Assembly (NCBI GenBank): GCA_965199865.1
Contig: CBDATU010000017.1
Location: 1-64,000, forward strand
DNA from: JAPOUP01 sp965199865
Lineage (GTDB): Bacteria; Pseudomonadota; Alphaproteobacteria; Rhodobacterales; Rhodobacteraceae
Reading direction: 5' to 3'
Length of the DNA stretch: 64,000 nt
In this document: one piece after another, positions 57,106-64,000 of the stretch
How the letters are laid out: every line of letters starts with the position of its first letter
Numbering within the stretch: position 1 is the first letter of the stretch
Made by a program: the position numbers and the translations under genes
The notes under the pieces: model-generated
Databases searched by the model: none
Told to the model about the DNA's origin: nothing
Seen by the model: only the letters and a program-made list of their open reading frames with translations

Positions 57106-57690
57106 ATGCAGATGATCCAGCGCCTGTATGATTGGACTCTTTCGCTTGCGCAATCGAGGTATGCTCTGCTGGCTCTTGCGCTGGTGGCGTTTGCGGAAAG
57201 CTCCGTCTTTCCGATTCCTCCAGACGTTCTAATGATTCCAATGATCCTCGCCGCGCCCAGCCGCGCATTCCTGATCGCCGCTATCTGTCTCATCGCCTCT
57301 GTCACAGGTGGTCTGGCTGGCTACTTCATCGGTTATGGGCTCTTTGAATCGGTTGGCCGCTCCGTGCTGGAATTCTATGGCAAAGACATATATTTTGAGG
57401 ACTTTCGCCAGCGATACAACGAGTGGGGCGCATGGGCGGTGTTGGCCGCCGGCATCACCCCGTTTCCATACAAGGTCATAACGATTCTCAGCGGAGCCAC
57501 GGCACTCAACCTACCGGTCTTCATCGTCGCCTCGGTCGTCGCCCGTGGCCTTCGGTTTTTCATCGTGGCAGCGCTCCTGTGGAAATTCGGCGTTCCGATC
57601 CGCGACTTGATCGAACGCCGCCTAGGTCTGATGTTCACACTCTTCCTGGTGCTCCTGTTGGGGGGTATTCTACTGGCAGGGTATCCATGA
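57106..57690 (+). CDS. YqaA-type (SNARE-associated/DedA-like) membrane protein
   Basis: A 194-residue inner-membrane protein. ALVAFAESSVFPIPPDVLMIPMI is the conserved amphipathic ESSxFPIPPD motif of YqaA proteins; GGLAGYFIGYGLFESVG and GITPFPYKVITILSGAT complete the domain, followed by further hydrophobic helices. It overlaps dsbB by four bases (ATGA), so the two are coupled. Relatives are thought to act in lipid flipping or membrane homeostasis. Confidence 0.87.
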   Translation: MQMIQRLYDWTLSLAQSRYALLALALVAFAESSVFPIPPDVLMIPMILAAPSRAFLIAAICLIASVTGGLAGYFIGYGLFESVGRSVLEFYGKDIYFEDFRQRYNEWGAWAVLAAGITPFPYKVITILSGATALNLPVFIVASVVARGLRFFIVAALLWKFGVPIRDLIERRLGLMFTLFLVLLLGGILLAGYP

Positions 57691-58148
57691 CACGCACCCA
57701 CCTGATCCTGATCGCCTCACTTGGTTCCGCCGCACTTCTATTGGGCGCATGGATATTCCAGTATTTCGGCTTCCCTCCCTGCCAGATGTGCATCTGGCAG
57801 CGATGGCCACATGGCGTGGCAATCGCCATCGGTGCGATCGCAATTCTGCGCTTTCATCTGTCACTCGCATTGCTGGGGGCCCTGGCGACCACAATCACTG
57901 GAATGATCGGCATCTACCATTCGGGGGTCGAGCGGGATTTCTGGAAAGGTCCCGCCACCTGTGGAGGCGCAGACATCAGCGGCGTGTCTACGGATCAGCT
58001 GCTGGCACGGATAATGGAAGCGCCGCTCGTCCGCTGCAACGAGATCGCCTGGCAGATGCTTGGTGTCACCATGCCGAACCTCAATGCGGCGTTCAGTCTC
58101 GCGTTGGCCGCCGTGTGGCTCCTTGCCGCCTGGAAGTATCGAGAGTGA
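57687..58148 (+). CDS. dsbB: Disulfide bond formation protein B
   Basis: A 153-residue protein with four membrane helices that reoxidises DsbA with quinone. The first redox pair is C32-QM-C35 in FPPCQMCIWQRWPH, with the quinone-proximal arginine after it. The second pair is Cys92 (PATCGG) and Cys117 (VRCNEIAW). HSGVERDFWKGP, in the periplasmic loop, is typical. Start overlaps the YqaA stop. No dsbA in the window. Confidence 0.92.
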   Translation: MTRTHLILIASLGSAALLLGAWIFQYFGFPPCQMCIWQRWPHGVAIAIGAIAILRFHLSLALLGALATTITGMIGIYHSGVERDFWKGPATCGGADISGVSTDQLLARIMEAPLVRCNEIAWQMLGVTMPNLNAAFSLALAAVWLLAAWKYRE

Positions 58149-58221
58149 TTGCCCGCAACTCCAGAGACCGCACCGGCCCGGGAAGACATGCGGCTCTTAA
58201 TTCTCCATCAGAGGGAACGGG

Positions 58222-59100
58222 TTATTTCGCATCCAGCGCATGTAGACGCCTCAGCAGGCTGGACGTGTCCCACCGTCCGCCACCCAGCTTCTGCACATCC
58301 TTGTAAAACTGATCGACAAGTGCGGTTACTGGTAGGGATGCGCCGTTCCCATTCGCCTCGGATAGACAGATGCCAAGATCCTTGCGCATCCAGTCGACGG
58401 CAAATCCATGGTCGAACTCATCATCAAGCATGGTTTCGTAGCGATTGACCATCTGCCACGAGCCAGCCGCACCGCCACCGATCACTTCGACAACCGCACG
58501 TCCATCCAGCCCGGCTTTCTCGGCGAAGTGCAGGCCTTCGGAGAGCGCCTGCACCAGCCCCGCGATGCAGATCTGGTTGACCATCTTCGTAAGCTGCCCC
58601 GCTCCACTTCCGCCCAACCGCCTGCAAAGCTTGGAATAGGCGTCGATGATCGGAGCCACCCGGCCAAAGGCTTCCTCAGGGCCACCGCACATGACAACGA
58701 GCTGGCCGTTCTCGGCACCAGCCTGCCCACCCGAGACCGGCGCGTCGACATAGTCAAATCCGCCAGCGATCGCACCAGCGGAAAGTTCGCGTGTCACCGC
58801 CGCCGAAACGGTTGTATGGTCGACGAATACGGAGCCGACTGACATCCCCGCGAACGCGCCATCAGCACCTGTGCACACCGCCTTAAGATCGTTGTCATTG
58901 CCCACACAGGCCATGACGAATTCCGCGCCTGCGGCCGCTTCGCGTGGAGTCGCAGCGGCGCTTCCGCCATGCCGCCTTACCCAGGAAGCGGCCTTTTTCC
59001 CGGTTCGATTATAGACGGTAACCTCATGCCCCTCTGAGGCGAGGTGCCCCGCCATGGGATAACCCATCACCCCTAGTCCAAGAAAAGCCACCTTCGCCAT
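58222..59100 (-). CDS. 3-hydroxyisobutyrate dehydrogenase-family oxidoreductase
   Basis: A 292-residue NAD(P)-dependent beta-hydroxyacid dehydrogenase. It has the Rossmann motif FLGLGVMGYPMAGHL, the substrate motif DAPVSGGQAGAENGQLVVMCGG and the catalytic lysine in GQLTKMVNQICIAG. The ATG at 59100 is chosen as the motif starts directly after. It could act on 3-hydroxyisobutyrate, tartronate semialdehyde or a related substrate; the neighbourhood does not decide. Confidence 0.88.
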   Translation of the reverse strand: MAKVAFLGLGVMGYPMAGHLASEGHEVTVYNRTGKKAASWVRRHGGSAAATPREAAAGAEFVMACVGNDNDLKAVCTGADGAFAGMSVGSVFVDHTTVSAAVTRELSAGAIAGGFDYVDAPVSGGQAGAENGQLVVMCGGPEEAFGRVAPIIDAYSKLCRRLGGSGAGQLTKMVNQICIAGLVQALSEGLHFAEKAGLDGRAVVEVIGGGAAGSWQMVNRYETMLDDEFDHGFAVDWMRKDLGICLSEANGNGASLPVTALVDQFYKDVQKLGGGRWDTSSLLRRLHALDAK

Positions 59101-59175
59101 ATACCCACCCTCGTTGCAAGAACCGCAATTGGCCACTAACTAACGACTTCGATTCCACCGTCAACTGGAACCGCA

Positions 59176-61671
59176 ATGGGAACTGCGTTCGTCTGGCTTC
59201 TTCGAATATTTCTTGGGCTGGCCGTCACGGCGGTCCTCGCTCTGGTCTGTGCCTACTGGTTCGCGTCGAGATCCCTGCCAGATTATTCCGCCACCCATGA
59301 GGTGCCGGGAATTGCGGAAACCGTGGAAATCATGCGCAGCAATTCCAATGTGCCGCACATATTCGGAAAATCCGATGAAGACGTATTCTTTGGTCTGGGA
59401 TTCGCCCATGCGCAGGATCGCCTCTGGCAGATCACCATGCTGCGGCGCACCGCGCAGGGGCGTCTGTCGGAACTGTTTGGCGAACGTACGGTGGGCTTTG
59501 ACAAGCTGCTCAGGCGTCTTGACCTATACACACTGGCCAATGCGGCGGTCGAGCACCAGGACGCGAGAACAACCCTTGCCCTCAACGCCTATGCCGCTGG
59601 AGTCAATGCCTGGCTCCAACTCGTGAACACGGAAGCGCTCGGGCGCGGTGCGCCGGAGAACTTCTTCTTTGCCAACCAGATTGAAGCATGGCGACCTGCG
59701 GATTCTCTCGCGATCGTCAAACTGATGGGGCTTCAGCTCTCGCCACATCTCCATCAGGAAGTCCTTCGCGCACGAACGTCCCTACTGGTTCCAAACGAAC
59801 GTCTGGCGGACATCCTGAGCGACGCGCCGGGAAGTGGAGTCGCGGCTCTCCCTGAATACGCCCAGATTTTTCCAGACTTTCCAATTCGCGCGGCTTCCTC
59901 TTCACCTTACGATGATCCACTGTCGCCCGTCAGGCCGCGCAGCCTCGCTGGCGCTTCGAACGCATGGGCAGCCGCACCCTCTCGTTCGGCCTCGGGCGGA
60001 ACGCTGTTGGCCAACGATCCGCATCTAGGTTTCTCGGCACCAACGATCTGGTATCTGGCGCGTCTTCAGCTGGAGGCGGGCGGTGTGATCGGCGCAACGA
60101 TTCCAGGAATGCCAATTGTGCTCGCCGGGCGATCCCAGACCTTTGGCTGGGGCCTTACCTCTTCCTATCTCGATGATCAGGACATCTATATCGAGCGGCT
60201 CAATCCCGAAAACCCGAACGAAGTCCTGACACCCTCCGGATACCGTCCCATGACCGAGCGCGTCTCGGTTATCAACGTAAAGGATTCGGATCCTGTGACC
60301 ATCACCCTACAGTGGACGGAAAACGGGCCGGTCATGCATAGCGATCTGTGGAGTGAAGGCACGGACACCGCGCCAGAAAGCCACTTTGACCTTGAAACGA
60401 TCACTCCTGCGGGCCATGTGGCATCGCTCGCCTGGACGCTGCTCTGGCCTGCCGATACGTCGATGTCCAGCGGCGTCGCATTGATGGGCGCCGATTCGGT
60501 TGAAGCGGGGCTGGAGGCAACCGAAAGCTATATCGCGCCAAGCCAGAATCTGATACTGGCGGATACCCGGACCATTGCCATGAAGACGATTGGCGCCATG
60601 CCACGACGCTCTGCGCGCCACCAGACCCAGGGCCGCATTCCGACGCCCGGCTGGATTGCCGAAAACCGCTGGCTCGGACGGATGAGCCAGGCCGCGAACC
60701 CGGAATTCCTGGCTCCTCCTGGCGGAATCGTTGGCAACACCAACAACAAGGCGCTGGAGAGGCCCTTTCCACTGCATGTCAGTCACTACTACGGCGACAC
60801 CCAGCGTGTGCGGCGCTGGCAGTTCCTGATGCAGAACCGCGAAGTACATACGCGCGAGAGTTTCATCGAAGCGCAGCTGGATGAGATCAGCCCCACCGCC
60901 CGCACGCTTCTGCCTTTGGTGGCGAAAGAACTCTGGTTTTCCGGAGAGGCCGCTCCCAGGGGCACTCCGGAGCGGCAGCGCCAGGTGGCGCTGGAGCTTC
61001 TGGCCGATTGGAACGGTGAAATGAATGAGCATCTTCCTGAACCACTCATCTATGCCGCCTGGATGCGCGCACTGCAGGAACGGCTGATTCGGGACGAACT
61101 AGGTCCCCTCGCCCACGAATATGCGCATCTGGAGCCCGTGTTCATCGAAAGGGTATTCCGCGACATTTTTGGTGCCAGCGCCTGGTGCGACGTAATTCAG
61201 TCCGCACGGATCGAGACCTGCGCCGAAATCGCCAGCCAGGCCCTCAGCGACGCTCTGCTCTGGATCAGCGAGAATCATGGTCCGGCACTTGAGAGCCTTC
61301 GATGGGGCGACGCGCACCAGGCGGCGCACGACAATCAGGTACTGGGCCAGGTGCCGATTCTCAGCTGGATCGTGAACATCCGTCAGTCCACGGGTGGAGG
61401 TGACAACACATTGCTAAGGGGCAGAACGCTAGGCCGGGATCCAACTCCGTTCCTCAACGTCCATGGCGCGGGCTATCGTGGTGTGTATGATTTCGCCGAT
61501 CCCGACAGTTCCGTGTTCATCATTTCCACCGGCCAGTCTGGCCATCCGCTCAGCCGTCATTACGACGATCTGGGCCAGCTCTGGCGGCGCGGCGAATACA
61601 TTCCCATGTCGCTCGACCCGGATCTTGCCCGTGCGGCGGCGGTGGGCGTGACGACGCTTGTACCGAAATAG
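59176..61671 (+). CDS. Penicillin acylase family Ntn-hydrolase
   Basis: An 831-residue enzyme anchored or exported by an N-terminal hydrophobic segment (residues ~5-28). The alpha chain has RSNSNVPHIFGKSDEDVFFGLGFAHAQDRLWQ. The autocatalytic cleavage site is Gly-Ala-Ser: Ser261 in AGASNAWAAAP would be the beta-chain nucleophile, followed by LLANDPHLGFSAPTIWYLARL and GGIVGNTNNKAL (oxyanion Asn). Family members cleave amides such as beta-lactam side chains or acyl-homoserine lactones in the periplasm. The natural substrate here is unknown. It is divergent from the dehydrogenase gene. Confidence 0.9.
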   Translation: MGTAFVWLLRIFLGLAVTAVLALVCAYWFASRSLPDYSATHEVPGIAETVEIMRSNSNVPHIFGKSDEDVFFGLGFAHAQDRLWQITMLRRTAQGRLSELFGERTVGFDKLLRRLDLYTLANAAVEHQDARTTLALNAYAAGVNAWLQLVNTEALGRGAPENFFFANQIEAWRPADSLAIVKLMGLQLSPHLHQEVLRARTSLLVPNERLADILSDAPGSGVAALPEYAQIFPDFPIRAASSSPYDDPLSPVRPRSLAGASNAWAAAPSRSASGGTLLANDPHLGFSAPTIWYLARLQLEAGGVIGATIPGMPIVLAGRSQTFGWGLTSSYLDDQDIYIERLNPENPNEVLTPSGYRPMTERVSVINVKDSDPVTITLQWTENGPVMHSDLWSEGTDTAPESHFDLETITPAGHVASLAWTLLWPADTSMSSGVALMGADSVEAGLEATESYIAPSQNLILADTRTIAMKTIGAMPRRSARHQTQGRIPTPGWIAENRWLGRMSQAANPEFLAPPGGIVGNTNNKALERPFPLHVSHYYGDTQRVRRWQFLMQNREVHTRESFIEAQLDEISPTARTLLPLVAKELWFSGEAAPRGTPERQRQVALELLADWNGEMNEHLPEPLIYAAWMRALQERLIRDELGPLAHEYAHLEPVFIERVFRDIFGASAWCDVIQSARIETCAEIASQALSDALLWISENHGPALESLRWGDAHQAAHDNQVLGQVPILSWIVNIRQSTGGGDNTLLRGRTLGRDPTPFLNVHGAGYRGVYDFADPDSSVFIISTGQSGHPLSRHYDDLGQLWRRGEYIPMSLDPDLARAAAVGVTTLVPK

Positions 61672-61741
61672 GACAGACGCGTCCGAAGAACGGGCATTTC
61701 CCTGCGGATCGTCCGACGACATCCTGACATCAGCGATCAGG

Positions 61742-61817
61742 TGGTAGGCCTGGAGGGACTCGAACCCCCAACCAAAGCGTTATGAGCGCTCTGCTCTAAC
61801 CATTGAGCTACAGGCCC
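61742..61817 (-). tRNA. tRNA with CAU anticodon (Met or Ile2)
   Basis: 76 bases on the minus strand including encoded CCA. The acceptor GGGCCTG pairs with CAGGCCT (one G-U), and the D arm is GTAGCTCAATGGTTAGAGC. The anticodon loop is CTCATAA (anticodon CAT) and the T arm is GGGGGTTCGAGTCCC. Elongator tRNA-Met and lysidine-modified tRNA-Ile2 share this anticodon; it lacks the features of an initiator. I cannot decide between them with certainty. Confidence 0.88.
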
Positions 61818-61948
61818 GCCCGAAATCCTAGCTACCGAGGCAAAAAGGTCAGGTCAAGCGAAGCCTCACGATTTCACCGGCTCGCATCCGCGTGCCAGCG
61901 CCATCAGGATGCGCAACCCGGGGACAGCCTGGCCCAGGCCAGGGGATC

Positions 61949-62206
61949 CTATACGCCAATCCTGAGTGCCAGCGCATGAATACGCCCCATGAGATCCCTG
62001 CCAAGCGCTTCATGGACGGCACGATGCCGCTCGACCCGACTCATCGACGAGAACGCATCCGCCGAGATCTCCACCCGAAAGTGGCTTTCGCCACCTTCCC
62101 TAAAGCCCGCATGGCCTCGGTGACTTTCACTTTCGTCAGTGATCTCAAGCAGTCGCGGCTGAAATGCCTGCATAAGCCGCGACCGCATTTCCCGCTTTAC
62201 CTTCAT
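61949..62206 (-). CDS. bolA: BolA family protein
   Basis: An 85-residue protein. MRSRLMQAFQPRLLEITDESESHRGH, GGESHFRVEISADAF and VERHRAVHEAL are typical, including the conserved His residues used with monothiol glutaredoxins to bind a [2Fe-2S] cluster. It is divergent from the J-domain gene, separated by 76 bases, and is the first part of the bolA/dnaJ/cobS arrangement common in alphaproteobacteria. Confidence 0.92.
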   Translation of the reverse strand: MKVKREMRSRLMQAFQPRLLEITDESESHRGHAGFREGGESHFRVEISADAFSSMSRVERHRAVHEALGRDLMGRIHALALRIGV

Positions 62207-62282
62207 TTTTTCTGATGCCCCCCTTTTCAGTTGCGTCTAAATCCTTAAACTCTCTCGACCATGTCGAATAGACAGGCCAGAG

Positions 62283-62909
62283 ATGAGCGACCCAGATCCC
62301 TTCGGCTTCGACCTCCGCGTCTCTTCCGCCAAGAAAAGACGCACGCGTGAAAGACGCGGCATGTCGGGCGCATTCGAGACTTCGACGCGGACCTGCAACC
62401 ATCCGGGATGCAGGGAGGCTGGTCGGTACCGTGCGCCAAAGTCCCCTGACCAGCTCGATGAATTTCTATGGTTCTGCAAGGACCATGTAAGGGAATACAA
62501 CCTGAAGTGGAACTTCTTTAACGGCGCGTCGGAAGAGGAATTCCAAGCGCAGGTCGATCGGGATCGCGTCTGGGAGCGTCCGACCAGACCTTTCCGCAGA
62601 CCTGCGGAAGAACAGCGCGCCTGGTCAAGACTGGGTATCGACGACCCTCATCAGGTGCTCGGCGAAAACGCCACGCGTAATCCTGGGAAGACCGGGGCCG
62701 GGCAGCGCAGTCTGCCCGCGAAGGAACGCCGCGCACTTGACATCCTGGATGCACAAGACCATTGGTCCAAATCGGAAATTCGCCGTCAATACAAAAACCT
62801 GGTAAAGGATCTTCATCCCGACATGAACGGTGGGAACCGGGTCGATGAAGACCTTCTTCAGCAGGTTATCTGGGCCTGGGACCAGATCAAGGACAGCAGG
62901 AACTTCTAG
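62283..62909 (+). CDS. J-domain (DnaJ-like) protein
   Basis: A 208-residue protein with a C-terminal J domain: RRALDILD, WSKSEIRRQYKNLVKDLHPDMNGG with the HPD tripeptide, then VDEDLLQQVIWAWDQIK. The N-terminal part has TCNHPGCREAGRYRAP and FLWFCKDHVREYN, with a possible zinc site of Cys and His residues. It is a co-chaperone for an Hsp70. It precedes cobS by 268 bases; stop is TAG. Confidence 0.9.
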   Translation: MSDPDPFGFDLRVSSAKKRRTRERRGMSGAFETSTRTCNHPGCREAGRYRAPKSPDQLDEFLWFCKDHVREYNLKWNFFNGASEEEFQAQVDRDRVWERPTRPFRRPAEEQRAWSRLGIDDPHQVLGENATRNPGKTGAGQRSLPAKERRALDILDAQDHWSKSEIRRQYKNLVKDLHPDMNGGNRVDEDLLQQVIWAWDQIKDSRNF

Positions 62910-63177
62910 CTGCAAACGAGCGGAACGACGCGACCCGCCCATTCCACGGCGAAGCGGCCCCCGATGCGGCACCATAAATGAGGGCCGATTATTGGGAGCG
63001 TTCAACGCCCAGGGCCCAATCCGGCGAGGGCCCAATCCGGCGGCCAGCCTGACCCGGACACCGTTTCATCAGCAACGATAAAGTGGCGTTGACGTTTGCC
63101 ACTCTATCCCCCATGTAAGCGTCCGGTGCGGGAAACCTCCCGCCAGAACCGGTTCCCTTTGCAGGACGAGGAAAGAC

Positions 63178-64000
63178 ATGGCGGATGGCAGCCCCTACGC
63201 GGATATGAAACCCACCGAGCAGATCTCAATCCGCGACAAATTTGGCATCGACAGTGACATGGTGGTCAAGGGATTTGAGAGGCCGACCGAACGCGTGCCA
63301 CAACTGGACGTGAACTACAAGTTTGACCCCGACACCACACTGGCCATCCTTGCCGCGTTTTCCCGAAACCGGCGCCTGATCATTCAGGGCTATCACGGAA
63401 CAGGCAAGTCAACCCATATAGAACAGGTTGCAAGCCGCCTTAACTGGCCCTGCGTAAGGGTCAATCTCGACAGTCACATCAGCCGAATCGATCTCATCGG
63501 AAAGGACGCGATAAAGATCCGGGACGGTAGGCAGGTCACCGAATTCCAGGAAGGCATTCTTCCCTGGGCGTTGCGCAATCCAACCGCGATCGTCTTTGAC
63601 GAATATGACGCGGGGCGAGCCGATGTGATGTTCGTGATTCAGCGCGTCCTCGAACATGACGGTAAGCTGACACTGCTCGACCAGAACGAGGTGATCACCC
63701 CAAACCCATATTTCCGGCTCTTCGCGACGGCGAATACCGTGGGACTGGGCGACACGACGGGTCTCTATCACGGCGTTCAGCAGATCAACCAGGCGCAGAT
63801 GGACCGCTGGTCTCTGGTGGCAACGCTAAACTATCTGTCCCATGACGCCGAAACCGCCATTGTTCTGTCAAAGAACCCGAATTACAATACCGAGCGCGGT
63901 CGCAGGGAAATCAGCCAGATGGTCTCCGTCGCGGACCTGACCCGAACTGCGTTCATGGCAGGAAACCTTTCAACCGTGATGTCGCCGCGAACGGTCATTA
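63178..64000 (+). CDS. cobS: Cobaltochelatase subunit CobS (truncated by window end)
   Basis: The frame from ATG 63178 (MADGSPYADMKPTEQISIRD) runs to the last base; 274 residues are visible of about 330. It is an AAA+ ATPase: Walker A GYHGTGKST, VNLDSHISRIDLIGKDAI, Walker B AIVFDEYDAGRADV, LFATANTVGLGDTTGLYHG and a downstream arginine-rich part. With CobN and CobT it inserts cobalt into hydrogenobyrinate diamide in aerobic vitamin B12 synthesis. gaggaaag just upstream serves as ribosome site. Confidence 0.95.
   Translation, partial: MADGSPYADMKPTEQISIRDKFGIDSDMVVKGFERPTERVPQLDVNYKFDPDTTLAILAAFSRNRRLIIQGYHGTGKSTHIEQVASRLNWPCVRVNLDSHISRIDLIGKDAIKIRDGRQVTEFQEGILPWALRNPTAIVFDEYDAGRADVMFVIQRVLEHDGKLTLLDQNEVITPNPYFRLFATANTVGLGDTTGLYHGVQQINQAQMDRWSLVATLNYLSHDAETAIVLSKNPNYNTERGRREISQMVSVADLTRTAFMAGNLSTVMSPRTVI

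Noticed and set aside
63011..63042. 16-bp tandem duplication (agggcccaatccggcg twice)
   Set aside because: Only two units in the gap before cobS; no sign of a larger array or function.
63042..63177. Cobalamin riboswitch upstream of cobS
   Set aside because: The stretch before cobS lacks the conserved B12-box pattern as far as I can read it.

Overview
The window looks like an alphaproteobacterial chromosome, probably Rhodobacterales or a close relative, that is accumulating pseudogenes. Evidence for the lineage is a GTTC-N7-GTTC LexA box in front of recA, a consensus Irr box in front of an iscR-led SUF operon, an IscR lacking its cluster-binding cysteines (the type described in Rhodobacter), the order bolA/dnaJ-like/cobS, and DUF1223 facing acnA. 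This is gene-order and motif reasoning, not a phylogeny. Several stretches of 0.5-2 kb hold no recognisable gene, and many accessory genes are broken, which suggests a recent change of lifestyle such as host association.

Layout. 0-2 kb: an IS256-family element with an 8-bp target duplication, inserted in a HipA-N-like gene, next to the end of a second copy. 2.5-15 kb: an LpxL-type acyltransferase, DUF1223, a multiply frameshifted aconitase, an Rpn fragment, zwf-pgl and a radical SAM protein, separated by empty DNA. 15.3-23.7 kb: an intact SUF Fe-S assembly operon (iscR, cysteine desulfurase, sufB, small membrane protein, cupin, sufC, sufD, two YIP1 proteins, sufS). 23.8-26 kb: alpha/beta hydrolase and icd. 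26.3-34.5 kb: a mobile-element zone with a decayed tnpB bounded by inverted repeats, an orphan DNA methyltransferase, and a three-level nest in which one IS4/Tn5-like element lies inside an identical-looking copy, itself inside a shrunken IS256-type element. The IS4-like transposase carries an N-terminal DruA (DUF4338) domain.

34.5-44 kb: amino-acid ABC transporter parts, DUF1330, alaS, recA, an amber-interrupted membrane protein and guaB. 44.3-48.4 kb: broken ATPases and a nuclease-like fragment. 49-55 kb: an intact four-gene cluster (acyl-CoA dehydrogenase, NDP-forming acyl-CoA ligase, CaiD-like hydratase, non-pyrrolysine MttB homologue) that reads as a carnitine/betaine catabolic module. 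55.5-56.7 kb: another decayed ATPase. 56.8-64 kb: tRNA-Leu, a YqaA-type protein, dsbB, a beta-hydroxyacid dehydrogenase, a penicillin-acylase-family hydrolase, a CAU tRNA, bolA, a J-domain protein and the start of cobS.

The best candidates for follow-up are the DruA-transposase fusion and its self-nesting, the carnitine/betaine cluster, the Irr-controlled SUF operon with a ligand-less IscR, and the four frameshifts confined to 570 bp of aconitase.
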